From an uncultured Bacilli bacterium (GTDB lineage: Bacteria; Bacillota_I; Bacilli_A; RF39; UBA660): 64,000 nucleotides of DNA. Position 1 is the first letter of the stretch. Every line of letters starts with the position of its first letter. Below are positions 41,282 through 49,600 of the stretch, piece after piece. The notes beneath the pieces were generated by a model. That model was given only the letters and a program-made list of their open reading frames with translations. It did not search any database and had not been told where the DNA came from. A program made the translations under genes and the position numbers. The stretch is from NCBI GenBank assembly GCA_949451605.1, contig CASTSB010000001.1, positions 124,001 to 188,000 on the forward strand. The letters run 5' to 3'.

Positions 41282-42499
41282 TTATTTTCTTTCTAAAATT
41301 GTGATTGTCTCAACGTGATACGTCCTTGGAAACATGTTAAATGGTTTTATACTTATTACATTGTAGATCTTATTTAACTCATTTAAATCTCTTGATAAAG
41401 TTACAGGATCACATGAAATATAAATAATATATTTTGAATTAATCTTTTCCAAATACATTAATGTTTTTTTATCTAAACCTGCTCTTGGGGGATCTACTAC
41501 TATTAAATCATAATTTCCTTTTAGCTTATCAATTTCATTTTCTACCTTATTACAAATAAAAGTAATGTTCTTACAGTTATTTAATTTTTTATTTTCATTA
41601 GCGTCGTTTATACTGGATTTTACACAATCAATCCCTAATACTTCTTCTGCATAATCTGAAATATAGATTCCTATTGTACCAGTACCACAATATAAATCTA
41701 AAGCCTTTTTTGGTTTTTTCTCTTTACAAAAATTTAATACTTCATCATATAATTTATCTACTACAAAACTATTTACTTGAAAAAAAGAGTTTTTAGAAAG
41801 ATAAAAACTTTTATTGCCTATCTTTGAAATAAGTTTAGAATTATTAGATACACACTTATCATTTACGTAAATAACTCCTATTTCATTTTTTATAGCTTCT
41901 ATGTCTTCAACTATTCCGTCTATACTAATCATAAAGTCGTCTTTATTTTTAGATAAGTCATTTGTTCTTATCATTATTTCTGATATATTATTCTTTTCAT
42001 TTTCAATTAACTTTTTTAGAAGAGGAATTTTATTATTTAATTCTTCTTTTAATAAAGGGCAACTACTTAATTCAATTACTTCATTAGTCTTTTTTTTATA
42101 AAAGCCTAGTTTTCTATTCTGAACATGAAAAATAGCCTTATTTCTATAACTGTCATTAATAAAACTTTTTGTATCTTCTATAATAGAAGAATCTATATTA
42201 GTATATTTTTTTATAAGCTCTTTTAGTTTTTCCTTTTTGTAATAAAGCTCTTCTATATAATTTAAATGTCTAAGATTACAACCTCCACATTCATTAAAAA
42301 TATTACAATCAGAATTTACTCTTTCCTTGGATAATTCAATATAATATTCTACTTTTCCAATACAATATTTCTTATGATCTTTAGTAATCTTTATTTCTAC
42401 TATTTCATCTTTTAAGGCATTATCAATAAAACATATTTTATCATTTATATATGCAATTCCTCTTCCAAAATGATCAAGTTTTTCTATTTTTACTACCAT
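41282..42499 (-). CDS. 23S rRNA (uracil-C5)-methyltransferase, RlmD/RlmCD-like
   Basis: 405 residues. A TRAM domain (about 1-55), a four-cysteine [4Fe-4S] cluster (CNIFNECGGCNLRHL and a later SSCPL), a central domain, and the SAM-dependent catalytic half: LDLYCGTGTIGIYI, DPPRAGL and the nucleophilic Cys in ISCDPVTLSRDL. Modifies U1939/U747-type positions in 23S rRNA. RBS AAAGGGAC, promoter -10 TATAAT on the minus strand (plus 42523-42528). The cysteines and TRAM domain separate it from TrmA. Confidence 0.92.
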   Translation of the reverse strand: MVVKIEKLDHFGRGIAYINDKICFIDNALKDEIVEIKITKDHKKYCIGKVEYYIELSKERVNSDCNIFNECGGCNLRHLNYIEELYYKKEKLKELIKKYTNIDSSIIEDTKSFINDSYRNKAIFHVQNRKLGFYKKKTNEVIELSSCPLLKEELNNKIPLLKKLIENEKNNISEIMIRTNDLSKNKDDFMISIDGIVEDIEAIKNEIGVIYVNDKCVSNNSKLISKIGNKSFYLSKNSFFQVNSFVVDKLYDEVLNFCKEKKPKKALDLYCGTGTIGIYISDYAEEVLGIDCVKSSINDANENKKLNNCKNITFICNKVENEIDKLKGNYDLIVVDPPRAGLDKKTLMYLEKINSKYIIYISCDPVTLSRDLNELNKIYNVISIKPFNMFPRTYHVETITILERK

Positions 42500-42570
42500 A
42501 AAAAGTCCCTTTCATCTCTTCTATTATACATATTTTTTTGTTGTTATACCATACTAATAATGGTGATTTT

Positions 42571-43950
42571 ATGCTTAAAGATAATAATTCAATTGATATA
42601 ATAAAAAAGGATATAAAAATAGCTGGTTCAAAAGTTCAATTGCTTTTTTGCGAAGTTCTCACAGATTCTTATTCAATAGATAGATTTATTCTTTCTAATA
42701 TTTTTAATTTAGATAAAAAGGCTCTAAAGAATTTAAAAGATAATATACCTAATACTAATATTAATGAAATTCAAGATAAAGAAATTAGCGAATATATCTA
42801 TAAAGGATTTTTAGTTATAATTACAAAGTGGAAGACTTATGCAATTGAGGTAAAAAGTAATTTAAATCGAAGTATTCCAACAATAAATGGCGAAGTTTCT
42901 GTTACTGGACCAAAAGATTCTTTTATAGAAAACTTTAATACTAATATCGGCTTAATCAGAAAAAGAATACCTTCATCTAAATTAGAAATTGAAAATAAAT
43001 TTATTGGAAGACTAACTAAAACAAAGGTTGGAATTTTATACATAACAGGGATTACTAATAATAATTTGGTAGAAAACGTAAAAAAACAACTTTCTAAAAT
43101 AGATATTGATGGATTGTGTGATTCTAGCTATTTAAAACGAAACTTAGAAATTAAGGGACAGCTTTTCCCTACTGTTATGCTTACCGAAAGACCTGATAAA
43201 AGCGTTATGGCACTTCTTGAAGGCAAAATAGTTATAGTAGTAGATAATAGTCCTTATGCTTTAATTGTACCTAGCTTTCTAATTGATTTTTTTCATACAG
43301 TTGATGATTATTATCAAAAAAGTGTACATGTTTCATTTATAAGAATAATCAGGTTTTTTGCATTTTTAATTGCTATTTTAACGCCTGCTGTATATATTGC
43401 AGTAACAACTAGAGATTACGACTTTGTTCCTCTAAATCTTTTACTTATGTTAAAAGCTGGTAGGACATTTGTACCTTTTCCTGCTTATTTAGAAGCCCTC
43501 TTTATGATTATCTGTTTTGAGATATTAAGAGAGTCCGATATTCGAATGTCTACTACTAGTGCCTCAGCAGTATCAATACTGGGAGGCTTAATTTTAGGTG
43601 ATGCGGCTGTTGCAGCGGGTATTGTTTCACCAATTATGATTATTGTAATTGCCATTTCTTCAATCGCTGGACTAACCTTCTCTTCGATTGAGTTTGTAAA
43701 CGTTTTAAGATTTTATAAAGTATTACTTTTGTTACTTAGTAGTTTTCTTGGAATGCTGGGAGTATTTAGTGGAATCTTATTTCTGATTTATAATTTGTAT
43801 CAAACTAAATGCTTTGGATATAGGTATTTAATCCCTTTTATTCCGCTGGATAAACATGAAATAAAAGATTCTCTTATCCAAACTGATGAGGATCAATTAT
43901 ATAGAAATAATACAATTACAAAAAATAAATATAGAGGTAATATACGATGA
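42571..43950 (+). CDS. GerA-family spore germination protein (GerAA-type)
   Basis: About 459 residues from the ATG at 42571 (GGTGAT just before it). The GerA core is complete: soluble N-terminal domain with NRSIPTINGEVSVTGPKDSF (the family-defining proline and G-P-K-D/E-x-F region), FIGRLTKTKVGILYITGITN, then at least four membrane helices (about 260-400) with a conserved P-F-P-A-Y (TFVPFPAYLEALFM) motif. In spore formers GerAA forms the germinant receptor with a permease GerAB and lipoprotein GerAC. The permease is missing here. Confidence 0.88.
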   Translation: MLKDNNSIDIIKKDIKIAGSKVQLLFCEVLTDSYSIDRFILSNIFNLDKKALKNLKDNIPNTNINEIQDKEISEYIYKGFLVIITKWKTYAIEVKSNLNRSIPTINGEVSVTGPKDSFIENFNTNIGLIRKRIPSSKLEIENKFIGRLTKTKVGILYITGITNNNLVENVKKQLSKIDIDGLCDSSYLKRNLEIKGQLFPTVMLTERPDKSVMALLEGKIVIVVDNSPYALIVPSFLIDFFHTVDDYYQKSVHVSFIRIIRFFAFLIAILTPAVYIAVTTRDYDFVPLNLLLMLKAGRTFVPFPAYLEALFMIICFEILRESDIRMSTTSASAVSILGGLILGDAAVAAGIVSPIMIIVIAISSIAGLTFSSIEFVNVLRFYKVLLLLLSSFLGMLGVFSGILFLIYNLYQTKCFGYRYLIPFIPLDKHEIKDSLIQTDEDQLYRNNTITKNKYRGNIR

Positions 43951-44336
43951 AAAAAAATTTTATAATAATATTATTCATTTTTTTAACTAATATCTTTTTT
44001 GTTCCAAAATATAATGAATTAAATAATCTTGCAATTATTGATAATATTGGTGTTTCTTTTAAAGATAATAATTATACTGTTTATTTACGAGAAATAATTC
44101 CTACAAAAGATAATAATAAAATGCATTATGATTATAAAATATATGAAGAAACTACTTCTAACTTAGATAATGCATTAGTACTTTTACAAGCGAAGACAAA
44201 AAAACAACTTTATCTTAAAAAAGTTAAAACTTTATTAATAAATACTGAAAGTGATGAGGTTATTTCTAAATTAAAGATTAAGCCTAAAGTTATTTATCAT
44301 ACAAATAATATTTTGAAGAAATTAAAAAAGAGCTAG
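43947..44336 (+). CDS. Truncated GerAC-like protein
   Basis: 129 residues overlapping the end of the GerA gene by four bases. The N-terminus is a signal-like helix; KYNELNNLAIIDNIGVSF and NYTVYLREI match the first domain of GerAC-type lipoproteins (normally about 370 residues). There is no lipobox cysteine and the later domains are absent; the reading frame ends cleanly, so it is a natural truncation rather than an internal frameshift. With the missing GerAB it implies a reduced or repurposed receptor. Confidence 0.7.
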   Translation: MKKNFIIILFIFLTNIFFVPKYNELNNLAIIDNIGVSFKDNNYTVYLREIIPTKDNNKMHYDYKIYEETTSNLDNALVLLQAKTKKQLYLKKVKTLLINTESDEVISKLKIKPKVIYHTNNILKKLKKS

Positions 44337-44347
44337 TATTACTAGCT
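44324..44347 (-). terminator. Terminator shared by convergent genes
   Basis: Minus-strand AGCTAG-TAATA-CTAGCT stem followed by CTTTTTT; overlaps the GerAC-like stop and ends the minus-strand gene at 44342. Confidence 0.75.
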
Positions 44348-44857
44348 ACATTGATATCCTTTTTCTTGATAATAATTCATTAAAGTTGTTTGGTCTTGAA
44401 ATTGATTGGTAATTGTCTCTTCTTTTGTTGAGTCAAATAGTTTTTTATTAATAATTAGTGTTATATTACCATTCGGATTTGTGATGTCTCCTTCTATATT
44501 TTCGCCTTGAATATTTCCAATTAAGTTAAGTAAAGAATTATACTCTTGTGCATCAGATTGATTTTCTGGAGTAATATTAGCAATTACTACTTGAGAGCTT
44601 AAAGTTATCTTGTTAGTAATTATTTGATTACTATTAAACTCACTTACAGAAGTTATTGAATCTCCTGATGAAAGGCTTTTAACGCAAGTCATAGTAATAT
44701 TTTCATTTGATACTTCCCCACTATCAGGATTATTGATAGGCTGTTCTTCTTCTTGATAAAGCATTCTACATAATGGAGGCATTATTATAAAAATTGCTAA
44801 AAAAGCTATAGTTATTAGAACTGTTGAAGTTTCTACAGGTTTCTTTTTATTGTTCAT
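44342..44857 (-). CDS. Membrane-anchored extracytoplasmic protein, unknown
   Basis: 171 residues: one transmembrane helix (about 11-32), then about 135 extracytoplasmic residues with three cysteines and an acidic, Asn/Glu-rich sequence. The ending (YYQEKGYQCS) recalls many small uncharacterised secreted proteins of this bacterial group. RBS AGGAGAATC. It shares a terminator with the GerAC-like gene; no function known. Confidence 0.65.
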   Translation of the reverse strand: MNNKKKPVETSTVLITIAFLAIFIIMPPLCRMLYQEEEQPINNPDSGEVSNENITMTCVKSLSSGDSITSVSEFNSNQIITNKITLSSQVVIANITPENQSDAQEYNSLLNLIGNIQGENIEGDITNPNGNITLIINKKLFDSTKEETITNQFQDQTTLMNYYQEKGYQCS

Positions 44858-44915
44858 TTTTGATTCTCCTTCTTATTCTATTATAGGTATAACATACATT
44901 AATTTCCTTTTCAAG

Positions 44916-45497
44916 CTATTTTATTTTGATACCTAAAAATGCTGTCAACATAATTGCTTGATCTAAAGAAACTATAATACCTTTTAAATTTTCAAGCTGT
45001 ATTTTAATATTTTTGATATTGCAACTCGTAAAATCTAAATCCTTTAATGAAGTTCTTGAAAACTCACTTTCTTCCAAATTAGAGTCAATAAACTCTAATT
45101 TTTTCCATTTAACTAAATTAAACGAAGTAGCTTTGAGAATACAATTATTAAATTTAATATTCTTTAAATTAGTATTATTAAAATTTGCATACATTAAATT
45201 ACAATTATCAAAAATTACATCATCTAAATACGAGTCAGTGAAATTTACTCCTACCAAATTACAATTCTTAAATGTTATTTTTGTATAAGAATGATCTGTT
45301 AAAGAGATATTAGATAAATTACTTTCTTCAATAAGGCTATTTTCGATATCTATTCCTTGGAATGTAACATTTTGGAATGTACAAGAAGAGATTTTCGAAT
45401 TTTTTATTTCTAAATAGTCGTGATATCCTGTTATTGTACTACTTTCTAATATTTCATTATTCATTATGTTGTTTGGCAGATTATCAATTTTCTTCAT
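44916..45497 (-). CDS. Pentapeptide repeat protein
   Basis: 193 residues in which nearly every fifth residue is Leu/Phe within A/N-(D/N)-L/F-x-x units (e.g. NSLIEESNLSNISL, NLMYANFNNTNLKNIKF), giving a right-handed quadrilateral beta-helix. Such proteins may mimic DNA (quinolone-resistance type) or act as scaffold; nothing here decides. Last gene of the overlapping operon; the ATG overlaps the DUF3006 gene stop. Confidence 0.86.
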   Translation of the reverse strand: MKKIDNLPNNIMNNEILESSTITGYHDYLEIKNSKISSCTFQNVTFQGIDIENSLIEESNLSNISLTDHSYTKITFKNCNLVGVNFTDSYLDDVIFDNCNLMYANFNNTNLKNIKFNNCILKATSFNLVKWKKLEFIDSNLEESEFSRTSLKDLDFTSCNIKNIKIQLENLKGIIVSLDQAIMLTAFLGIKIK

Positions 45498-45729
45498 TAC
45501 AATTCTCTTTTCTTTTTAATTTTTCTAATCTATCTCGTAGAGTTTTTCTTCTTGCTAGCTCTGTATCATCATCTATAATATAATTATTATTTTTAAATAT
45601 TAGAATAGATCCTTCATGAATATTTACAGGTAAATTGTCAATAGATTCCTCTTTTATTTCTTTAGTATGTAAATTTTCTAGTTTAACAATATTTTCAAAT
45701 ATTTCGTCTACAACAAATAAATTATCCAT
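45484..45729 (-). CDS. DUF3006-family small protein
   Basis: 81 residues; the sequence (MDNLFVVDEIFENIVKLEN then LPVNIHEGSILIFKNNNYII and a charged helix) fits DUF3006, a small beta-rich family nearly always encoded next to ComEC-like metallo-beta-lactamase proteins, as here (overlap of 8 bases with the hydrolase gene). Function unknown. Confidence 0.82.
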   Translation of the reverse strand: MDNLFVVDEIFENIVKLENLHTKEIKEESIDNLPVNIHEGSILIFKNNNYIIDDDTELARRKTLRDRLEKLKRKENCNEEN

Positions 45730-46651
45730 TTGTATCTGTTTCTACCTTTCTAAATTCAATATTAGTTCCATTAGTACTTAAAATGATTGTACCATCTATA
45801 TCTGTTCTAAGTACCTTAATATTATTTTTTTTCAATTTATTAAGAGTTTCTTCTGTTGGATGATTATAAATATTATTTTTGCCAACTTGAATGATAGCAT
45901 ATTTGGGATTCACTTTTTTTAAGAAAGAAACACTGGATGAGTATTTTGAACCATGATGACCAACTTTTAAAACATCAGCTGATATATCTTTATTTAATAT
46001 TTTACTTTCAACATTTGAAGATGCGTCTCCTGTAAAAAGAAAACTTTTATTTTGATAGGTCATTTTAAAAACAATTGATGAATCATTTAAATTATTTTCA
46101 TCATTTCCAACATATAAGATATTAAATTCTGCATTTAAAGAAGAAAATTTTGTATCAACTTTTGGTATTTCTACTTCAATATTTTTTTCTTCTAGTGCAT
46201 CTAGCATATCTTCAAATGTTTTAGAAGTTGTAACTACATCAGGCATATAGAATTTTTTTATTTTAAAACTTCTTATTATATCATCCATGCCGCCTATATG
46301 ATCTTCATGGGGATGGGTTGCGAATACGTATTCAAATTCATTAATACCTAAACTCTCAAAATATTTAACTAGTTTCTGTCCATCATTATTGTTTCCTGCA
46401 TCAATTAATATATTTTGCTTTTTATTAGTTATTAAAATACAGTCAGCTTGTCCAACATCTATATAGTGAATATCAATTGTATTTTTCGATAATTCTTTTC
46501 TTTCTAAAGAAACTGGTTCAGCTTGACCCTTTTTATTATTTAATAAGTTATTTATTGGCTCTTCTAGAAAAGTAAAATATATTGCAGTAAGTATAAATAA
46601 AAATAGACTTATTAATATTTTGTTTAATTTCTTTTTAGCCTTTTTACTCAT
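45722..46651 (-). CDS. ComEC-like metallo-beta-lactamase-fold hydrolase, membrane-anchored
   Basis: 309 residues: N-terminal transmembrane helix (about 8-28), then an MBL domain with HYIDVGQADCILI, the metal motif THPHEDHIGG, FLFTGDASS and VGHHGSKYSSS. This is the extracellular nuclease-like part of ComEC (competence) proteins, standing alone without the channel domain. It may be a secreted or surface nuclease/phosphodiesterase; natural transformation cannot be inferred as no channel is present. Paired with DUF3006. Confidence 0.88.
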   Translation of the reverse strand: MSKKAKKKLNKILISLFLFILTAIYFTFLEEPINNLLNNKKGQAEPVSLERKELSKNTIDIHYIDVGQADCILITNKKQNILIDAGNNNDGQKLVKYFESLGINEFEYVFATHPHEDHIGGMDDIIRSFKIKKFYMPDVVTTSKTFEDMLDALEEKNIEVEIPKVDTKFSSLNAEFNILYVGNDENNLNDSSIVFKMTYQNKSFLFTGDASSNVESKILNKDISADVLKVGHHGSKYSSSVSFLKKVNPKYAIIQVGKNNIYNHPTEETLNKLKKNNIKVLRTDIDGTIILSTNGTNIEFRKVETDTNG

Positions 46652-47352
46652 CTGTTCTCCTTAATTATGCCATTATTTGGAAGAAGCTTTACTTCTTCCT
46701 TGGTAATTATATAAGCATCATTTTCCTGTTTGCTTTTAATTATTTCGTAATTATTATCAATTATTTTCAAAGCAGTATTATCTTCTAAAGAATAGACTTT
46801 TTTATCTTCTATCTCAGATAATAATTCTTTTTTCTTTTCTTGAGTATGATGAGGAGAAAAGATGATATTTATAATTCCTAGACCATCTATAAATTCAAAT
46901 TTATCACTTTCACCTCTTAATTTTAGCGAATCTGAATATCCTTTATTTGCTAAGGCAATGGCTCCAGCTGAAATACCTACCAAAACTTTATTTTCATTGA
47001 CCGCTATTTTTAATAATGATACTAAATCATAATTTTTTAAATCATTAACTAATTTAACAGTATCCCCACCACACATATAGATAATATCAGCATTTTTTAT
47101 TTTTTCTTCGACAATATTTCTGTTGTTAATAATGTTTTTCTTTTTTAAATAAGCACAATTACAGCCTAAATCAGAATAAATTTTCTTCATAGTATCATAG
47201 TAGGAATCTGAAAAGTTAGATGCAAGTCCAATGAATAAGAAATTAGGCTTATCAGTATTTGCCATTCTTACTATTTCTTCATCTATTTCTTTTGTTTCGT
47301 AGGCACTATTACCTCTTCCTACTTCTCCACCACCAATTAACATTAATTTCAC
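46648..47352 (-). CDS. Peptidase E-like serine peptidase (S51)
   Basis: 234 residues: catalytic Ser in LVGISAGAIALA, MCGGDTVKLV and SPHHTQEKKKELL mark the PepE/cyanophycinase class-I-glutamine-amidotransferase-like fold; Ser-His-Glu triad. Removes N-terminal Asp from dipeptides in other species. The ATG overlaps the previous gene's stop by one base. Confidence 0.87.
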   Translation of the reverse strand: MKLMLIGGGEVGRGNSAYETKEIDEEIVRMANTDKPNFLFIGLASNFSDSYYDTMKKIYSDLGCNCAYLKKKNIINNRNIVEEKIKNADIIYMCGGDTVKLVNDLKNYDLVSLLKIAVNENKVLVGISAGAIALANKGYSDSLKLRGESDKFEFIDGLGIINIIFSPHHTQEKKKELLSEIEDKKVYSLEDNTALKIIDNNYEIIKSKQENDAYIITKEEVKLLPNNGIIKENR

Positions 47353-47705
47353 TATATATCACCTTCTATATCAATATATTCCTTATTACAATTATGACAA
47401 GAATAATGCATATCTTTTAAGATTTTATAATTTTTATCTTTATATTTGTCAGTAATTTCTTTTAACTCTTCTTCTTTTATACAATTATCATGATATATAT
47501 AGTAACATTTTTCTTCAATATTATATATTACTCTTCCTCTTGGAAAATAATCAAAGTCTTTATTATATTTAACTAGATAGAATCTATTCCAAATATCAAA
47601 GTGACTTTCTGGATAATTTAGATAAATTCCGTACTTATGAGCTTCTAAATTACTACATTCATGAATTAAAAAATCTTTATTAACTTTGAAAAATAAATTT
47701 ACCAT
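47352..47705 (-). CDS. Conserved small protein with C-terminal zinc-finger-like motif, unknown
   Basis: 117 residues. Aromatic-rich beta core (NYPESHFDIWNRFYLVKYN, FPRGRVIYN) and a tail HYSCHNCNKEYID with a CxxC preceded by H. It may be RNA/nucleotide related (compare NUDIX-associated ZnF) but I cannot place it. The operon position, between DUF4186 and peptidase E, is conserved only as far as this window shows. Overlaps or abuts neighbours on both sides. Confidence 0.65.
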   Translation of the reverse strand: MVNLFFKVNKDFLIHECSNLEAHKYGIYLNYPESHFDIWNRFYLVKYNKDFDYFPRGRVIYNIEEKCYYIYHDNCIKEEELKEITDKYKDKNYKILKDMHYSCHNCNKEYIDIEGDI

Positions 47706-47707
47706 AA

Positions 47708-48088
47708 TTATTCTCCTTTCATTTCAATTTTTATCCAAGTCATTATTACTCTAACAATGTAATCAATTTCATCTCTCGTAAGAACTTTATCTTCAGCTAT
47801 CCTATGCCATTTGGATAGACATTTTCTACAACAGGTTGCGGTTGCATGTTGAGCTATAAAGACTGGATGATTTTTCATAGGCGTTTGTCTTCCATCGTTT
47901 TCGATATTTTTTGGAGATAAACGTTCAATCACTATTTTATAAGCTTGTTCTTTGATAACTTTCCCTGTTTTACTAATTATATAATCCTTTTCTTTTTGTT
48001 TAAGATGAAAACTATTTCTAAACTTACTCTTTGATAAAGCAGTAAGAGTATTATTTATTTGTTCAATTAATTTGTTTTTGTTGTTCAT
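47708..48088 (-). CDS. DUF4186-family protein
   Basis: 126 residues. The family's key motif is complete: SKFRNSFHLKQKEKDYI, RLSPKNIENDGRQTPMKNHP and VFIAQHATATCCRKCLSKWH with a cysteine pair, consistent with a metal-binding or DNA-repair-like small enzyme of unknown function. It overlaps the YiiX-like gene by 26 bases, so co-translated. Function unknown. Confidence 0.86.
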   Translation of the reverse strand: MNNKNKLIEQINNTLTALSKSKFRNSFHLKQKEKDYIISKTGKVIKEQAYKIVIERLSPKNIENDGRQTPMKNHPVFIAQHATATCCRKCLSKWHRIAEDKVLTRDEIDYIVRVIMTWIKIEMKGE

Positions 48089-48623
48089 TTAAATTTATCT
48101 TTACCTTATAATTTTTTAACTTGCCTCTATAGCAAAGATTTACATTATTTAATCGTTTAAAGTCTTCAGGTTTTGCGACTTCAGGAAGGTTATTTTCTAT
48201 TTTAGCTTCATCCATAAGTCTTTTTACAAATTCAGCACAATAAAAAGAGTCTTTTCTTTTAATCTTGTATCTAAAACGAGCAGCGAATAAGCCGTAGATA
48301 TTAAATTTATATTTTTTATTGCTCTTGCACATTCTATTTAATCTTCTCTTTAATTTTTTGTACTGATAATTAGTTACTTGAAGTGTATAAATGTTAGTAA
48401 GTGTTTTATTTTCGAAGCGCTTAAATGTACCGAAATCTAATCCTTCTCTAACAAATCCTCCAAAAAATGGATTATAAGGATTAATTCTACCAAAAGAATA
48501 CATTTCTTTTAATTCTTTATCCAAAGCAATGGAGACATGGGCAAATTCATCATTAGTTGCGAGTCTAATAAACCTTGACATTACTGTTCCACTATAAGTT
48601 AATATTAAGTAAATTTCTTTCAT
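48063..48623 (-). CDS. YiiX/YebB-like papain-fold amidase/hydrolase
   Basis: 186 residues with no signal peptide. The catalytic pair of permuted NlpC/P60-like enzymes is visible: His in FAHVSIAL and Cys in SFYCAEFVKRLMDEA. Members hydrolyse or bind amide bonds of lipids or cell-wall peptides. First gene of the overlapped operon; RBS GGTGGTATT. Confidence 0.82.
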   Translation of the reverse strand: MKEIYLILTYSGTVMSRFIRLATNDEFAHVSIALDKELKEMYSFGRINPYNPFFGGFVREGLDFGTFKRFENKTLTNIYTLQVTNYQYKKLKRRLNRMCKSNKKYKFNIYGLFAARFRYKIKRKDSFYCAEFVKRLMDEAKIENNLPEVAKPEDFKRLNNVNLCYRGKLKNYKVKINLNEQQKQIN

Positions 48624-48653
48624 AATACCACCAATTATATTTTATATCATATG

Positions 48654-48683
48654 AAAAAAAATGTCTATTTTATATTAGACATT
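48654..48683 (-). terminator. Terminator after lipid kinase gene
   Basis: Minus-strand AATGTCTA/TAGACATT stem with eight-base loop and eight T residues; overlaps the stop at 48675. Confidence 0.88.
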
Positions 48684-49595
48684 CTTCTTGAATAGATTTT
48701 TTTGTTTTTGTTTTGGCACAATAAATTCGATTTTATTATTTGTCTTTATGTAATACTCTTTTGCTGTTTCTTGGTATTTTTCTCCATCTATACACCAATT
48801 TTTTTCGGGAAAATCTTTTAGCTTAATTGAAATTTCACTGGCTTTTAAAGTAGTGATATTTTTAGGATGACCACCTAAATAGAAGGAAATGAAGTTATTT
48901 ATTAAATCGATTTGATTATTTGATTTACATAAAAATACTTCTAATTTTCCGTCATCTAGTTCTATATTTTTATAGAAATTTGAAACTCCTGCAATATGAT
49001 TTGTATTCGTGACCATAATCATAGAATATTCATCTTTTAATTCTTTTCCATCAGCAATTATGGTTGCTTTTTGCATTTTGATATCTTGGAAAAATTCTTT
49101 AATTCCCTCCTTGATATAAGCTAAATAACCAGATTTACTTTTTTTGATTCTTGATGTTTCATAAGGAATATTTAGAAATTTTCCTCCTCCTATTACATAA
49201 GTAAAAGGATTATTATTTACTGTCCCGATATCAATTTCTTTTATATCGCCTGTTAAAGCCATATCTAAATTTTCCAGTAGTGATTTTTTAAATCCTAACA
49301 TTTTGGCAACGTCATTGCAGCTACCAGTTGGGAATGGACATACAGGGATTTTTTCTTGTCTTTCTAAATCCCCTCTAACTACCTCATTTAAGGTACCATC
49401 ACCACCTATTGCATAAACTAGATCATACTTTTCAGCATTTTTTACAATTTCTGTAGCGTGATGTGGCCTTTTTGTAAATATTAAATCCGCTTCTATTCCT
49501 TGTTCTTTTAGTTTTTCACAAAACTTTTTTATAATAATGGCTGGAATACCTATTCCACTATTTGGATTATATACAATTAATATTCTTCTTTTCAT
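48675..49595 (-). CDS. DagK/YegS-type diacylglycerol/lipid kinase
   Basis: 306 residues: NPNSGIG near the start, GGDGTLNEVVRG, PTGSCNDVAKML and the later C-terminal lobe with GVSNFYKNIELDDGKLEVF are the DAG-kinase catalytic domain motifs. It phosphorylates diacylglycerol or a related lipid. The ATG is 5 bases from the stop of the ABC exporter gene, so co-transcribed. Confidence 0.92.
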   Translation of the reverse strand: MKRRILIVYNPNSGIGIPAIIIKKFCEKLKEQGIEADLIFTKRPHHATEIVKNAEKYDLVYAIGGDGTLNEVVRGDLERQEKIPVCPFPTGSCNDVAKMLGFKKSLLENLDMALTGDIKEIDIGTVNNNPFTYVIGGGKFLNIPYETSRIKKSKSGYLAYIKEGIKEFFQDIKMQKATIIADGKELKDEYSMIMVTNTNHIAGVSNFYKNIELDDGKLEVFLCKSNNQIDLINNFISFYLGGHPKNITTLKASEISIKLKDFPEKNWCIDGEKYQETAKEYYIKTNNKIEFIVPKQKQKNLFKKNV

Positions 49596-49600
49596 ATATT

